Source of the DNA: Lysobacter sp. M2-1
GTDB lineage: Bacteria; Pseudomonadota; Gammaproteobacteria; Xanthomonadales; Xanthomonadaceae
Direction of reading: 5' to 3'
Assembly (NCBI RefSeq): GCF_022662495.1
Contig: NZ_JAKPBU010000009.1
Location: 62,001-126,000, forward strand
DNA: 64,000 nt
Under the pieces are notes generated by a model, which was given only the letters and a program-made list of their open reading frames with translations, had not been told where the DNA came from and searched no databases. Position numbers and translations under genes: made by a program. Shown here one piece after another: positions 8,725-19,663 of this stretch; position 1 is the stretch's first letter; each line of letters starts with the position of its first letter.

Positions 8725-9606
8725 CTACACCAGCTCCTTCCTGCGCCCGAACCTCAGCAACACCGCCGTAATCGCCAGGATGATCAGGAACAGCAGGAAC
8801 GCCACCGCCGAGGCACGGCCCAGCGTCCACCACTTGAAGCCTTCCTCGAACATGAAATACAGCACGCTCACCGTGCTCTGCAGCGGATCGCCGCGGGTCA
8901 TGACGTAGGGCTCGGCGAACAGCTGGAAGTAACCGGAGATGGTGATCACGCCCACCACCAGCAGCACCGGCCCGAGCTGCGGCAGGGTGATGTGCCAGAA
9001 CTGCTGCCAACGGGACGCGCCATCGATGCGCGCCGCCTCGTACAGGTCCTGCGGGATCGCCTGCAGGCCGGCCAGGAAGATGACCATGTTGTAGCCGAAG
9101 TTCTTCCACACGGCGAACAGGATGATCGTGGGCATCGCCCAGCGCGGATCGCCGAACCAGTCGACGGCTCCGATGCCCAGCTGGCCCAGCGCCCAGTTCA
9201 CCAGGCCGTACTGGGTGTGGAACAGATAGCGCCAGATCACCGCCACCGCGACGAGGGTCGTCACCACCGGCGCGAACAGCGCGGTGCGGAACAGCGGCTT
9301 GAAGCGCGCGACCCTGGCATTGAGCAGCAACGCGGCGCCGAGCGAGACCGCGATCGATAGCGGCACGCCCGCGAGCACGAAGTAGGTCGTGTTCCACAGG
9401 GCCTTCCAGAAAATCGGTGTCTGCAGCAGATCGAGGTAATTGCCCAGCGCGACGAAGCGCAGGTTGCGCATGTCGGCCAGGGCGTACAGGTCGAAGTCGG
9501 TGAGGCTCAGGGCCAGGGCCGCCATCACCGGCAGGAAGAAGAACACGCCCAACACCACCAACGCGGGTGCCGCGAACGCCCAGCCGGCGAGCGAAGCGCG
9601 GTTCAC
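8725..9606 (-). CDS. carbohydrate ABC transporter permease, MalF type
   Basis: First channel subunit of the sugar importer, about 293 residues with six hydrophobic segments. Its EAA loop is EAARIDGASRWQQFWHITLP. I chose the GTG at 9606 (VNRASLAGWAF...), preceded by AGAGG at 8 bp. An in-frame ATG exists at 9750, but the extra 48 codons are translated from an interspersed palindrome (9674-9750) and are low-complexity Ala/Lys/Ser. Family members begin near the first membrane helix, so the shorter form is more likely. Confidence 0.88.
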   Translation of the reverse strand: MNRASLAGWAFAAPALVVLGVFFFLPVMAALALSLTDFDLYALADMRNLRFVALGNYLDLLQTPIFWKALWNTTYFVLAGVPLSIAVSLGAALLLNARVARFKPLFRTALFAPVVTTLVAVAVIWRYLFHTQYGLVNWALGQLGIGAVDWFGDPRWAMPTIILFAVWKNFGYNMVIFLAGLQAIPQDLYEAARIDGASRWQQFWHITLPQLGPVLLVVGVITISGYFQLFAEPYVMTRGDPLQSTVSVLYFMFEEGFKWWTLGRASAVAFLLFLIILAITAVLLRFGRRKELV

Positions 9607-9673
9607 GGCAATCGCCTCTGCTGCGGAAGAGACACTTTTGCTGCCAGCTTTCGTGGCAACAGCTTTGGCGAGA

Positions 9674-9800
9674 GCGGCCTTGGCCGCGATTGCTTTCGGT
9701 GTCGCGCCTGAAAAGGACAAATGCATTCGCGGCCAAGGCCGCTCCCACACAGGCCGCTCTTACGCAGACCGTTCCCACAGGGGCCGTTCCCACGCTGTTG
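9674..9800. repeat. GTGGGAGCGG-type interspersed palindromes, copy 2 and fragments
   Basis: Contains GAGCGGCCTTGGCCGCG and the facing arm CGCGGCCAAGGCCGCTCCC, followed by degenerate fragments such as GGCCGCTCTTACGC and GGCCGTTCCCAC up to 9800. It is inserted between the binding-protein gene and the MalF-type gene of one operon. There it may stabilise upstream mRNA or reduce downstream expression. It also creates a false N-terminal extension of the MalF-type gene. Confidence 0.75.
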
Positions 9801-9805
9801 GAGGC

Positions 9806-11101
9806 TCATTGTCGCTGCCTCCGCTGTTCGATCCAGCGCCGCTTTTCCAGTATCTGGTCGACCCTAGCATCGAGTTCGCGCACGGCCTGGTCCTGCGACA
9901 GGCCGCCGCGCACCACGCGTTCGGTGATCAGGCGCATTTCCTGCACGATCCGCTCCCACTCCAGCACCTTCGGCGTGGGTTTCACCCGCTCGAGCTGGTC
10001 GCGAAACGCCTGCGCCAGCGGATCGTTCGCCAGTGCCGGATGCTCCCAGGTGCTGCGCCGCGGCGGCAGGTCGCCGATCAAGGCATAGAAGCGCTGCTGG
10101 ATATCGGGGCGCGAAAGGAACTCGATCAGCTTCCACGCAGCCTGCCTGCGCTGCGGATCCTCCCGCTCGCCGCCACTGAACAACACCAGGCTGGTTCCGC
10201 CGGCGATGCCGGCACCGGGGCCATCGGGACCGGGCAGCGCCATCGTGCCCCACTCGTCCTTCAGCCCTTCCGGCGCCACCTTGCGGAACTCGCGGATATT
10301 CCACGGGCCCGAGAGATAGAACGCGAACTCGCCCTTGAAGAACTCCTCCCACATGTTCGAAACCTGGGTTTCCGATACCGGCGGCGCCCAGCCTTTCGCG
10401 AACATCTCAGCGTACAGGGCCAGTGCATCGCGGAAACCCGGCGCGCTGAAGTTGCCGTAGTCGTCGCCGTCGCGCAGCAGCGGATCGTCTCCCTGCAGGC
10501 CCAGCGACAGCTGGGTCTCGAACTCGTTGAGCAGCAGCAGGATCGCGTACCGATCCGGACCGACGCTGCGCTTCACCGCGGCCAGCGTGCCGCGCCATTC
10601 GTCCCACGTCCTGGGCGGCTGGGTCACGCCGGCATCGCGCAGCATGTCCTTGCGGTAGAACAGCAGCCGCGTATCCACGTACCACGGTACGCCGACGAGC
10701 CGGCCATCGATCAGGTTGGTATTCCAGATGCCGGGAAAATAATCCGCCGGGCGCACCACCTGCGAAGCGTCGACATAAGGCTGCAGCGGCGTGAGCACGC
10801 CCAGGATCGCGAATTCCGGAATCCAGGTGTTGCCGAGCTGGCAGATGTCCGGCAGGCCGTCGGCCGCGAACGCGGTCAGGAGTTTCTCGTGCGCGGCATT
10901 CCAGGGGATCGCCTGCACCTGCACGCGCACGCCCGGGTTCTCGCGTTCGAAATCGCGCACCAGTTCGGCCACGACTTCGGCTTCCCGGCCCATCGCCCAG
11001 AAACGGACGACCGTTTCCTGCTCGCGCCGCGCACATGCGGCGCCAAGCAGCGCCAGCAGCAAAAGTCCCAGCCAGCGCGTGCGTCCACCCATGCCCTGCA
11101 T
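9806..11101 (-). CDS. extracellular sugar-binding lipoprotein of ABC transporter
   Basis: Periplasmic solute-binding protein (family 1, UgpB/MalE-like) that delivers a sugar to the adjacent permeases. From ATG 11101 it has 431 residues, with an N-terminal signal RTRWLGLLLLALLGAAC whose cysteine is the probable lipid anchor. Family features include TVVRFWAMGREAEVV near the mature start, the LPDICQLGNTWIPEF segment, GVPWYVDTRLLFYRKDML and FYLSGPWNIREF. An upstream in-frame ATG at 11125 overlaps the previous gene and is less likely. The start lies 1 bp beyond the stop of the glycoamylase-family gene, so translation is coupled. Confidence 0.92.
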   Translation of the reverse strand: MQGMGGRTRWLGLLLLALLGAACARREQETVVRFWAMGREAEVVAELVRDFERENPGVRVQVQAIPWNAAHEKLLTAFAADGLPDICQLGNTWIPEFAILGVLTPLQPYVDASQVVRPADYFPGIWNTNLIDGRLVGVPWYVDTRLLFYRKDMLRDAGVTQPPRTWDEWRGTLAAVKRSVGPDRYAILLLLNEFETQLSLGLQGDDPLLRDGDDYGNFSAPGFRDALALYAEMFAKGWAPPVSETQVSNMWEEFFKGEFAFYLSGPWNIREFRKVAPEGLKDEWGTMALPGPDGPGAGIAGGTSLVLFSGGEREDPQRRQAAWKLIEFLSRPDIQQRFYALIGDLPPRRSTWEHPALANDPLAQAFRDQLERVKPTPKVLEWERIVQEMRLITERVVRGGLSQDQAVRELDARVDQILEKRRWIEQRRQRQ

Positions 11102-11102
11102 G

Positions 11103-12751
<1,649 letters not shown>

Positions 12752-12755
<4 letters not shown>

Positions 12756-12949
12756 TTCGGCTCCAGAGTGGGGAATGGGGCTGGCAACGCCACGCCCCAC
12801 GCGTCGAAATCGGTCAGCGGTTGGCCGGCGACTAGCGCCCCGGGCGGACGCTGTGCGGCCATTGCCAGACCACCCAGCAACCGGCCTGCCGCGAGCACCG
12901 CACAGGCGAGGGCGCCCGTACGCCTTCCATGTTTCGCCAAGCGACTCAT
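12752..12949 (-). CDS. small unrecognised protein, coupled on both sides
   Basis: A 65-residue ORF starting [20 protein letters not shown]. It has a basic N-terminus, a hydrophobic stretch (about residues 11-30) that could be a signal peptide or membrane anchor, and a short tail ending FPTLEPK. Its ATG overlaps the stop of the halogenase-like gene (ATGA at 12949-12946). Its stop overlaps the chosen ATG of the glycoamylase-family gene (ATGA at 12755-12752). This perfect double coupling argues that it is translated, though it could be the remnant of a larger gene. I do not recognise a family. Confidence 0.55.
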
Positions 12950-14475
12950 GCGAATTGCGGCACCGGTCGCGCGGCGCAATAGCGATCGATGAACTGCTGG
13001 TGGGTTGGCATTACGTCGACACAGGCCGAGATGGTATTGCCGATACTGGCAAGGAACTTGCGCAGCTCCTCTTCCGGCAGCCGATCGACCATCGGATGGT
13101 AGTCCTGCGGCAGGATGCCCTGCCCCACCATCACTTGGATCCAGCTGATTTCCGCAAACATCTCGTTACCGTTGCGGAAGAACCGGCCGCTATCGCGGAA
13201 CAGGTCGATATTGGCTTGCAGCTCTGCCGGAATCGACATGTTCCGGCACTGGCGCCAGAACGGCGTATCGTCGCGTTCGACGGCGTTGTAGTGCAGCACC
13301 AGGAAATCCCGGATGCGGTCGAATTCGAACGCCAACTGGTCGTTGTAGCGCTGCACCAGCACTTCGCTGAATCCCTGGTCCGGGAACAACTCCATCAGCT
13401 TGGAAATCCCCGACTGGATCAGGTGGATGCTGGTCGATTCGAGCGGCTCCATGAAGCCACTGGCCAGGCCGAGCGCCACGACGTTCCTGTTCCAGCACTT
13501 CCTGCGTCGCCCGGTGGTGAAGCGCAGCGGACGCGGGTCTGCGAGCGCCTTTCCGTCCAAGTTGGCGAGCAGGGTGGCAGCCGCCTCATCGTCGCTGATA
13601 TGCGCGCTCGAATAGACGTACCCGTTGCCGGTGCGGTGCTGCAGCGGGATCCGCCACTGCCAGCCGGCCTCGCGCGCGGTCGAGCGCGTGTACGGCGTGG
13701 GTTCGCCGACGTTTTCGCACGGCACCGCCAGTGCGCGGTCGCATGGCAACCAATGGGTGAAGTCCTCATAACCGGTATGAAGCGCCTGCTCGATCAGCAA
13801 CCCGCGAAAGCCCGAGCAGTCGATGAACAGGTCGCCTCCGATCGTTTCGCCGGAACGCAATCGCACGGATTCGACGAAGCCCGTTTCCGGGTGCAGATCG
13901 ACATGCTCGACCATGCCTTCGATCCGTTGCACGCCGTACCGTTCGGAGTAGATGCGAAGATAGCGCGCATAGAGCGAGGCATCGAAGTGGTAGGCATAGG
14001 CGATGTTGGCCAGCGGAGAGGTCGCGGGCACGTCGGTCGCCGAGACCATGAACTTGCCGTGCGTTGCGGCGACGGTATTGAGGGTATAGGCACCCAACGG
14101 TTGCGCCTGCCCGGCGCGCATCGCCTTGATCCAGTACTGGTGGAACGGCAACAGGCCTAGCGGATGACCGATTTCGGTGCCGAAGCCGTGAATGTAGGTT
14201 TCGCCCTTGCGTAGCCAGTCGACGAACTGAATGCCGAGCTTGAACGTACCCTGTGTATTGCGGACGAAGTCCGCCTCGTCGATTCGCAGCAGCTGGTTGA
14301 AGGCCTTGATGTGCGGAACGGTAGCTTCGCCGACGCCGACGATGCCGATCTCGTCTGATTCCAGCAGCCGAATGCGGTATTGCTCGCCCAGCGTGCGTGA
14401 GAGCGCAGCCGCCGCCATCCAGCCAGCCGTGCCGCCACCGACGATTACGATGTCCTTGATGTGCGATTGATTCAT
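12946..14475 (-). CDS. tryptophan 7-halogenase-like flavoprotein
   Basis: A 509-residue member of the flavin-dependent tryptophan halogenase family (PF04820). It has the FAD-binding motif [13 protein letters not shown] at the N-terminus, [10 protein letters not shown] containing the expected catalytic lysine, and the halogenase signature GWQWRIP (WxWxIP) in the middle. Relatives are often encoded next to TonB-dependent receptors in Xanthomonadales and Caulobacter, where their substrate is unknown; indole halogenation should not be assumed. It starts 125 bp after the receptor, beyond a terminator-like hairpin, and its stop overlaps the next small ORF. Confidence 0.9.
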   Translation of the reverse strand: MNQSHIKDIVIVGGGTAGWMAAAALSRTLGEQYRIRLLESDEIGIVGVGEATVPHIKAFNQLLRIDEADFVRNTQGTFKLGIQFVDWLRKGETYIHGFGTEIGHPLGLLPFHQYWIKAMRAGQAQPLGAYTLNTVAATHGKFMVSATDVPATSPLANIAYAYHFDASLYARYLRIYSERYGVQRIEGMVEHVDLHPETGFVESVRLRSGETIGGDLFIDCSGFRGLLIEQALHTGYEDFTHWLPCDRALAVPCENVGEPTPYTRSTAREAGWQWRIPLQHRTGNGYVYSSAHISDDEAAATLLANLDGKALADPRPLRFTTGRRRKCWNRNVVALGLASGFMEPLESTSIHLIQSGISKLMELFPDQGFSEVLVQRYNDQLAFEFDRIRDFLVLHYNAVERDDTPFWRQCRNMSIPAELQANIDLFRDSGRFFRNGNEMFAEISWIQVMVGQGILPQDYHPMVDRLPEEELRKFLASIGNTISACVDVMPTHQQFIDRYCAARPVPQFA

Positions 14476-14527
14476 GGCGTCGATGACGGTGAGAATGATT
14501 TCAGGTGGAACTCTTCCGCTGCTCCCG

Positions 14528-14559
14528 CAAAAGCGAACGGGGCCCCAGGGCCCCGTTCG
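14528..14559 (-). terminator. hairpin between TonB receptor and halogenase-like gene
   Basis: Perfect 12-bp inverted repeat CGAACGGGGCCC / GGGCCCCGTTCG (14534-14545 and 14548-14559) with a 2-base loop. On the minus strand it is followed by CTTTTG, a short T-run. It lies just after the receptor stop and before the next gene in the same direction. It probably acts as a partial terminator that lets the receptor be made in excess of the downstream enzymes. Confidence 0.7.
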
Positions 14560-14599
14560 TATCCCGTCGGCGCCAGGGAGCGGGCGCCGAACCGGCCGT

Positions 14600-17500
14600 C
14601 TAGAACTTCAAGCCGAGTTCGAACGTCAGCGTGCGCGGTACGTAGCGGATATCGCCGTACTTGTTGACCGAGATGTCCGGATCGTAGATCCCGCCGGAAC
14701 CGAAGCTGTCGTAATTGAACGAACTGTAGTTCTTGAAGTTGAAGGCATTCAGCAGGTTGACCCGGGCGGTCATTGCAACATGGTCACCGAACTTGAACTC
14801 CTTGGTCGCCTGTAGATCCACGGTGCGATAGCCCCAGATGTCGCCACCAATGAGGAATTTGCCCGTCGCCGGTACGTAGAAGCCTACCGGCGTACAGGTC
14901 GAGCCATCCGGATTGCTTTGCCCCCAGCAGGAGATGTTGTTCTTCGCCTCTGGCGTTTCGAGCACGATCTTGGCGCCGAAGGTGATGCCCCAGAAGCCGT
15001 CGATCGATCCCGCGGCCACCAGGCGGTGCCTCGGAACGGCATCGGACTTGATGAAGGGGTACTCCTCGATCGTGGGCTTGTCGAAGGCGTACGCCTCGTT
15101 CAGGCTGCGGTTGTGCCGCGCGTGGCTCTGCGTGTAGGCAACGCTCAGGCCCCAACCGGATTCCTTGGTGTACGGCTTGTCGGCCGACAGCAGCAATTGC
15201 GTGTTGCGCGTCTCGATGCCATTGCTGCCGAGGATGGTGTTGGCGTAGCCCGGGACCGGTTCGCCCCAAGGCTGGCTGCCGTTCTGGTAGAACGAGCCGT
15301 CCGGATAGCGGTTGATCAGCGTGAACACCAGTCCGTCGTGGCTGAGAATGTGCTGCAGCGTCACGTCGGTGAGCCACTCGCCGACCTGGTTCGACATGCC
15401 CAAGCTGAACTGGTCGCTGTATGGCGTCTTGAAGTCGTTGCGGAGCATGAACAGCTCCTTGCTGCCGGTGGTCACCGGCAGTCCCGTCAGCGCATCCGGA
15501 CCGGTCAGGTAGACCGGATCCCAATCGACGCAGGGCCTGCCATTGTCGGGGCGGTAGCACAATCCGGTAGCGGGATCCCGGAAGTTGACCTCCACCGGCG
15601 ACAGCGCGGCCTTGCTGACCTCGAGCGACAGTTGCTCGAAAAGGTTGCGATCGTACGAACGGCCCATACCGCCATGGATCACATGCTGTTCGTCCGCGTT
15701 CAGATCGTACGAGAAGCCGAAGCGAGGCGCCCAGCCGTCCTTGAAATCCTTGCGATTATTGCCGGTACTGATGTAGTCCGCCGCGTCGAGGCCGCTGGCC
15801 AGCAGTCTGTTCGCCCACGGTTGCTCGCCGGGCAGATCGGGATCATCCGCGTACAGGGCATCGACGAAATCCTGTGAGGTCACGAAGTCGGTGTACGACG
15901 GGTTCTTCTCGTAATCCCACCGGATGCCGATGTTCAGGACCAGCTTCTCGTTCACTTCCCAGTCGTCCTGGATGTAGAACCCGTACTGCTTCGCGTCCGA
16001 CACCACCGTGTTCGTCTGACCCGGAACGTCGAACGGGGCGAGGAAGTTGACCTTGAACGGAGTGGCGGCCACGCCATCGGGCGTGACGTTGTAGCTGAAC
16101 TGCGGATTGATCGCGCCCGCGTCCTGCGACGTGAGTTCGATCGACTTGTAGCTGACGCCCACCTTGATCGTATGGTCGCCATGCCAGGTCAGATTGCTGA
16201 AGGTCAGGTTGTCGGCGATCGACCATCCCTTCTGCGCCTTGCTCTGTGCGTCGAAACCGCTCGAGGGCCCGGTTTCCAGCAGCGTTTCCTCGCTATCGGG
16301 CCGGACCTGGTCGACTACCTTGTAGATGATTCCGTTGCCCAGGCCCATCGGAGTTGGGTTGTATTCGGAGTCCTCCGTCGTCGCGAGCAGCTCGTTCGTC
16401 CAGATATCCGAGAAGTGCAGCCAGCGAAGGGTCGAACGCTCGTCCTTGTTGACGAAGTTGCGGCCGTGGTCGGCGGCACGCTGGCCGCCGATCGAATCCA
16501 CCTGGGTCTCGTCGCGCACCTGCGCGCTCAGTTCTACGCGATCGCTGTCGCTGATGTCCCAATCGATCTTGCCGAAATACAGGTCTTCGTCGAACGGCTG
16601 ACTGACTGGACCGATCAGGGCCTGCACGTCGGACGGGAGGTACTGCGCCCAGTTGGCCGCCGCAGAACCCGGAACCACCGTCCGCGGAACGACATTCTCT
16701 TTGCCTTCGTACGCAAGGAAGAAATGCATGCGATCGCGGATGATGGGGCCGCCGAACGCCACGCCGAACTCCTTGGTCTGCGAATCGGACTTCTCTTCGC
16801 CCGGTGCCTCCTCGCTCGCGGTCTTCTCGCGCATCCGCTCATTGGTGAAGCGGTAGAAAGCTTCGCCCTCAAAGTCGTTCGTGCCCGAACGCGTCGCCGC
16901 GGTCACCGCGGCACCGGTGATCTGGCCGTACTCGGCCTTGTAGTTCGAGGTGATGACCTTGTACTCGCCGATCGCCAACTGCGGGAAGGGATTGCCCTGA
17001 GTATCGCTCTGGCCGGCGATGCCGCCGCTCTTGACGTAGCTCTTCTGGCCGACGCCGTCGATGTACAGATTGCCGGAAGAGCTGTTGGTGGCACCGCCTC
17101 GCAGGGTTGTATGGCCCTGGGCGTCCATTTCGAAAGCCATACCCGGCACGGTGTCCGCGAACTCCAGGAAGTTGCGCGTCGCCTGTGGCAACTGCTGAAT
17201 CTGACGCAAGGAGACGGTGTTTCCCACTTCCGATGTCTTGACGTCCTTGAGCAGTGGCGCGGAAACGACTACCGCGCCTATGTCGGTGATCGGGCCTTCT
17301 GCAGGCGTCTCGGCGACACCGGTGTCGGCACTGAGGTTCAGGGTCGAAGTGGATGCAACCGAAAGCGTCACAGTCTGTTCGGTGCCCCCGGACCGGACGG
17401 TGTATGTCCCCGGCGGCAGTCCAACCAGAGAGTAGCTACCGTTCGCCGTGGTTTGGGTCGTGCGCGACGAGCCGGTAGCCACGTTTGTGGCTGTCACCTG

Positions 17501-17650
17501 CGTGCCAGCGGATGCGCCCGCCACGGTTCCACGCAAGGTGGCCGTTGCGGTCTGCGCAAAAGCGGGGGTGGTCAGGGCCATGCAGCTCACCAGCGCCGTG
17601 GCCAGTAACGAGCGTTGAAGCTGGGTATTGCCGGACTTGTTGCGCTTCAT
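14600..17650 (-). CDS. TonB-dependent outer-membrane receptor with N-terminal carboxypeptidase-regulatory-like domain
   Basis: A 1016-residue receptor for energised uptake of a large substrate, by context a glucan or oligosaccharide. A signal peptide ends near TPAFAQ. A carboxypeptidase-regulatory (Cna B-like) fold follows (about residues 36-105: [18 protein letters not shown]...[15 protein letters not shown]), then a plug ([17 protein letters not shown]..., [19 protein letters not shown]) and a beta-barrel ending in the aromatic LTFELGLKF. This is the Oar-like arrangement. Start ATG 17650 is preceded by GGGAGGGA at about 5 bp. It is the first gene of the uptake operon; the LacI-type regulator lies 87 bp upstream in the same direction. 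Confidence 0.95.
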   Translation of the reverse strand: MKRNKSGNTQLQRSLLATALVSCMALTTPAFAQTATATLRGTVAGASAGTQVTATNVATGSSRTTQTTANGSYSLVGLPPGTYTVRSGGTEQTVTLSVASTSTLNLSADTGVAETPAEGPITDIGAVVVSAPLLKDVKTSEVGNTVSLRQIQQLPQATRNFLEFADTVPGMAFEMDAQGHTTLRGGATNSSSGNLYIDGVGQKSYVKSGGIAGQSDTQGNPFPQLAIGEYKVITSNYKAEYGQITGAAVTAATRSGTNDFEGEAFYRFTNERMREKTASEEAPGEEKSDSQTKEFGVAFGGPIIRDRMHFFLAYEGKENVVPRTVVPGSAAANWAQYLPSDVQALIGPVSQPFDEDLYFGKIDWDISDSDRVELSAQVRDETQVDSIGGQRAADHGRNFVNKDERSTLRWLHFSDIWTNELLATTEDSEYNPTPMGLGNGIIYKVVDQVRPDSEETLLETGPSSGFDAQSKAQKGWSIADNLTFSNLTWHGDHTIKVGVSYKSIELTSQDAGAINPQFSYNVTPDGVAATPFKVNFLAPFDVPGQTNTVVSDAKQYGFYIQDDWEVNEKLVLNIGIRWDYEKNPSYTDFVTSQDFVDALYADDPDLPGEQPWANRLLASGLDAADYISTGNNRKDFKDGWAPRFGFSYDLNADEQHVIHGGMGRSYDRNLFEQLSLEVSKAALSPVEVNFRDPATGLCYRPDNGRPCVDWDPVYLTGPDALTGLPVTTGSKELFMLRNDFKTPYSDQFSLGMSNQVGEWLTDVTLQHILSHDGLVFTLINRYPDGSFYQNGSQPWGEPVPGYANTILGSNGIETRNTQLLLSADKPYTKESGWGLSVAYTQSHARHNRSLNEAYAFDKPTIEEYPFIKSDAVPRHRLVAAGSIDGFWGITFGAKIVLETPEAKNNISCWGQSNPDGSTCTPVGFYVPATGKFLIGGDIWGYRTVDLQATKEFKFGDHVAMTARVNLLNAFNFKNYSSFNYDSFGSGGIYDPDISVNKYGDIRYVPRTLTFELGLKF

Positions 17651-17737
17651 GGACTTCCCTCCCGGGGGATGTTCTACAAGTGAAGAAGCTGATCGTGAGC
17701 GTATGGTTTAAGAACAGATGACGAGGGATGGCACGCT

Positions 17738-18772
17738 TTATCCAGATTGGGAAACCGCCCGCGCCGGCACGGCTGTGGTGGACTGGCGGACGATCAAATT
17801 CGCTTGCAGAGTCTCGGACGTGCCAGGTTGATCGGGCGCGTCGCCCAGATGCTGCAGCAGCATGCGCATGGCCTGCGCGCCGATGCCGGCGATGTCCACG
17901 CGCATGGTGGTCAGCGACGGGTGGGTGTAACGCGCCAGCGGGATATCGTCGAAACCGGCGACTGCGATCTCGCCCGGCACGTCCATGCCCGCCTGCTGAC
18001 AGGCAAACAGGAAGCCCAGCGCCATCATGTCGTTCGCGGCGAACACGGCGTCGGGTCGCGGCGAGCCGATCAGCAGTTGTCGGGCCGCGCTGTGGCCGGT
18101 GGCTTCGCTGAAGTCGCCCTGCACCACCCACGGTTCGGCACCGGGAACCGACTCGGCCAGCGCATCGCAATACCCGCGCAGGCGATCGCGTGCGTCGAAG
18201 TTGTCGGCTGGACCGGCGATGAAGGCGATTCGCCGGCGCCCGCCGGCGACCAGGTGTCTGACCATTTCCCCGGCAGCGCGGTAATTGTCGATCGACAGCG
18301 AGGGGACGCCCGTGCCCAGCGTCTGGCTGTTGATCAGCACCGCCGGCTGCGATGGAGAGAGGTTTTCGGCCAGGTGACTGGCATCGCTGGCATAGGGCGA
18401 CAACACCAGCAACCCGTCGACACGCCCACGCATGGTGCGCAGGGCTTCCGCTTGCTCCTGGGGGTTGCCGTGGTAGCTGGACACGAGCAGGTGCTGGCGG
18501 TGGTCGCGCGCGACCTGGTCGATGCCGCGCATTAGCTCGGAGAAGAATTCGCCGTAAAGGTCGGGCAGGACCACACCGATGGTGTTGGTGCGCCGGCTGC
18601 TCAGGCTGCGGGCGGCATGGTGCGGGCTGTAGCGCAGTTCCTTGGCGACAGCGAGCACCCGGGTGCGTACCGCGTCGGCCACGTTCTCGTGCCCGTTGAG
18701 CGCACGCGAAACGGTTGCGACCGATACGTTCGCCTGGCGCGCGACATCCTTGATGGTGACGCTCAAGCCCAA
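17738..18772 (-). CDS. LacI-family transcriptional regulator
   Basis: A 344-residue repressor with the LacI helix-turn-helix at the N-terminus (VTIKDVARQANVSVATVSRALNG), a hinge (RSLSSRRTNTIGVVLPDLY) and a periplasmic-binding-protein-like sugar sensor ending near GFDDIPLARYTHPSLTTM. The predicted start is TTG at 18772 (GGAGG 4 bp upstream); a second in-frame TTG at 18766 is possible. Position upstream of the receptor operon and a LacI-type operator 33 bp before its start suggest it controls the sugar locus and itself. The inducer is unknown. Confidence 0.93.
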   Translation of the reverse strand: MGLSVTIKDVARQANVSVATVSRALNGHENVADAVRTRVLAVAKELRYSPHHAARSLSSRRTNTIGVVLPDLYGEFFSELMRGIDQVARDHRQHLLVSSYHGNPQEQAEALRTMRGRVDGLLVLSPYASDASHLAENLSPSQPAVLINSQTLGTGVPSLSIDNYRAAGEMVRHLVAGGRRRIAFIAGPADNFDARDRLRGYCDALAESVPGAEPWVVQGDFSEATGHSAARQLLIGSPRPDAVFAANDMMALGFLFACQQAGMDVPGEIAVAGFDDIPLARYTHPSLTTMRVDIAGIGAQAMRMLLQHLGDAPDQPGTSETLQANLIVRQSTTAVPARAVSQSG

Positions 18773-18804
18773 GTTCCCTCCGCCGTGACCAGTTCGCGGC
18801 GGAA

Positions 18805-18818
18805 TGTAAACGTTTTCA
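18805..18818. promoter_or_regulatory. candidate LacI/CRE-type operator
   Basis: TGTAAACGTTTTCA matches the LacI-family consensus TGWAANCGNTNWCA at every fixed position, with the central CG at 18811-18812. A further half-site TGTAAAC lies at 18827-18833. On the minus strand upstream of the TonB receptor a related segment TTAAACCATACG occurs (17701-17712 region), sharing TAAACCAT.CG with 18829-18839. This fits autoregulation by the adjacent repressor and possible control of the receptor. Binding is inferred. Confidence 0.6.
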
Positions 18819-18941
18819 GCGCGACATGTAAACCATTCGTTATCCCGAACCGCCGAACCGCTAAAACATGCGAAATTTCACGGAAAACGCATGTTGCGCT
18901 GCAGCGAAAACCGGTCGTTTCGTTCTGCAGTGCAGCATGAA

Positions 18942-19223
18942 TCAGCTGGCTGCAAGCTCAGACGGGGCGCGTGCAACGATGGAAAGCGCATGGATGTCGG
19001 TGCGCATCATCTCGCCCAGCGCGGCATACACCGCGCGGTGCCGCGCCAGCGGCGACAGGCCGGCGAACGCGGGGCTGACGATCTCGACATGGAAATGTCC
19101 GCGCCCATCCTGCGCGCCGGCATGCCCGGCATGGCGGTGGCTGTCATCGCGCACGTCGAGCCGCTCCGGCGCAAATGCCGCTGTCAGGGCGCTGCGGATC
19201 TTTTCGACCCGTTCCCCACTCAT
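18942..19223 (-). CDS. bolA: BolA family protein
   Basis: A 93-residue BolA/IbaG-like protein that in other bacteria binds monothiol glutaredoxins and iron-sulfur clusters and affects stress morphology. The start [13 protein letters not shown] at 19223 overlaps the yciI stop. The helix-turn-strand signature [20 protein letters not shown] followed by [12 protein letters not shown] and HALSIVA is typical. The frame is open further upstream but that is the shadow of yciI. It ends the yciI-bolA pair, an arrangement common in gammaproteobacteria. Confidence 0.92.
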   Translation of the reverse strand: MSGERVEKIRSALTAAFAPERLDVRDDSHRHAGHAGAQDGRGHFHVEIVSPAFAGLSPLARHRAVYAALGEMMRTDIHALSIVARAPSELAAS

Positions 19224-19519
19224 GGCAGGACCGGGCGGAACGGACGGATCTCGACGCGTTCGTAGACGCCGGCTGCCACGTAGGGGTCCGCTTCGGCCCA
19301 GGCGCGCGCCGCATCGAGCGCTTCGAACTCCGCAATGACGATGCTGCCGGTGAAGCCGGCGGGGCCGGGGTCTTCCGCATCGATGGCAGGACACGGACCA
19401 GCCAGCAGCAGGCGACCTGCATCGCGCAGCGCATGCAGGCGTGCGATGTGTTCCGGGCGAGCGGCCATGCGCGCTGCCAGCGTTCCGCTGCGGTCATAGC
19501 CCTCGATCGCGTACCACAT
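19220..19519 (-). CDS. yciI: YciI family protein
   Basis: A 99-residue YciI-like protein (ferredoxin-like dimer, function unsettled). [18 protein letters not shown] at the start and [25 protein letters not shown] contain the conserved histidine of the family. [19 protein letters not shown] is the typical C-terminal signature with the conserved aspartate. ATG 19519 is chosen over longer in-frame starts because the protein then begins exactly as family members do. Its stop overlaps the bolA start (ATGA), indicating translational coupling. Confidence 0.92.
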   Translation of the reverse strand: MWYAIEGYDRSGTLAARMAARPEHIARLHALRDAGRLLLAGPCPAIDAEDPGPAGFTGSIVIAEFEALDAARAWAEADPYVAAGVYERVEIRPFRPVLP

Positions 19520-19663
19520 GTTGGGGTCTCCTTTCGGGCGACGCATTCCGACGCGTATTGACGCGTCGCAACGTGCGCCGCGCACCAGTATGCCCAGAAT
19601 GCCAGGCCGCCGGACCCACGCGCACGCCGGCGGGATGGATACGCGCGCTTACGGGAGTCGTCG

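Noticed and set aside
12946-14475. Gene as a proven tryptophan halogenase of antibiotic synthesis
   Set aside because: Family motifs are present but the neighbours are sugar-uptake genes, with no biosynthetic cluster; only a family-level call is justified.
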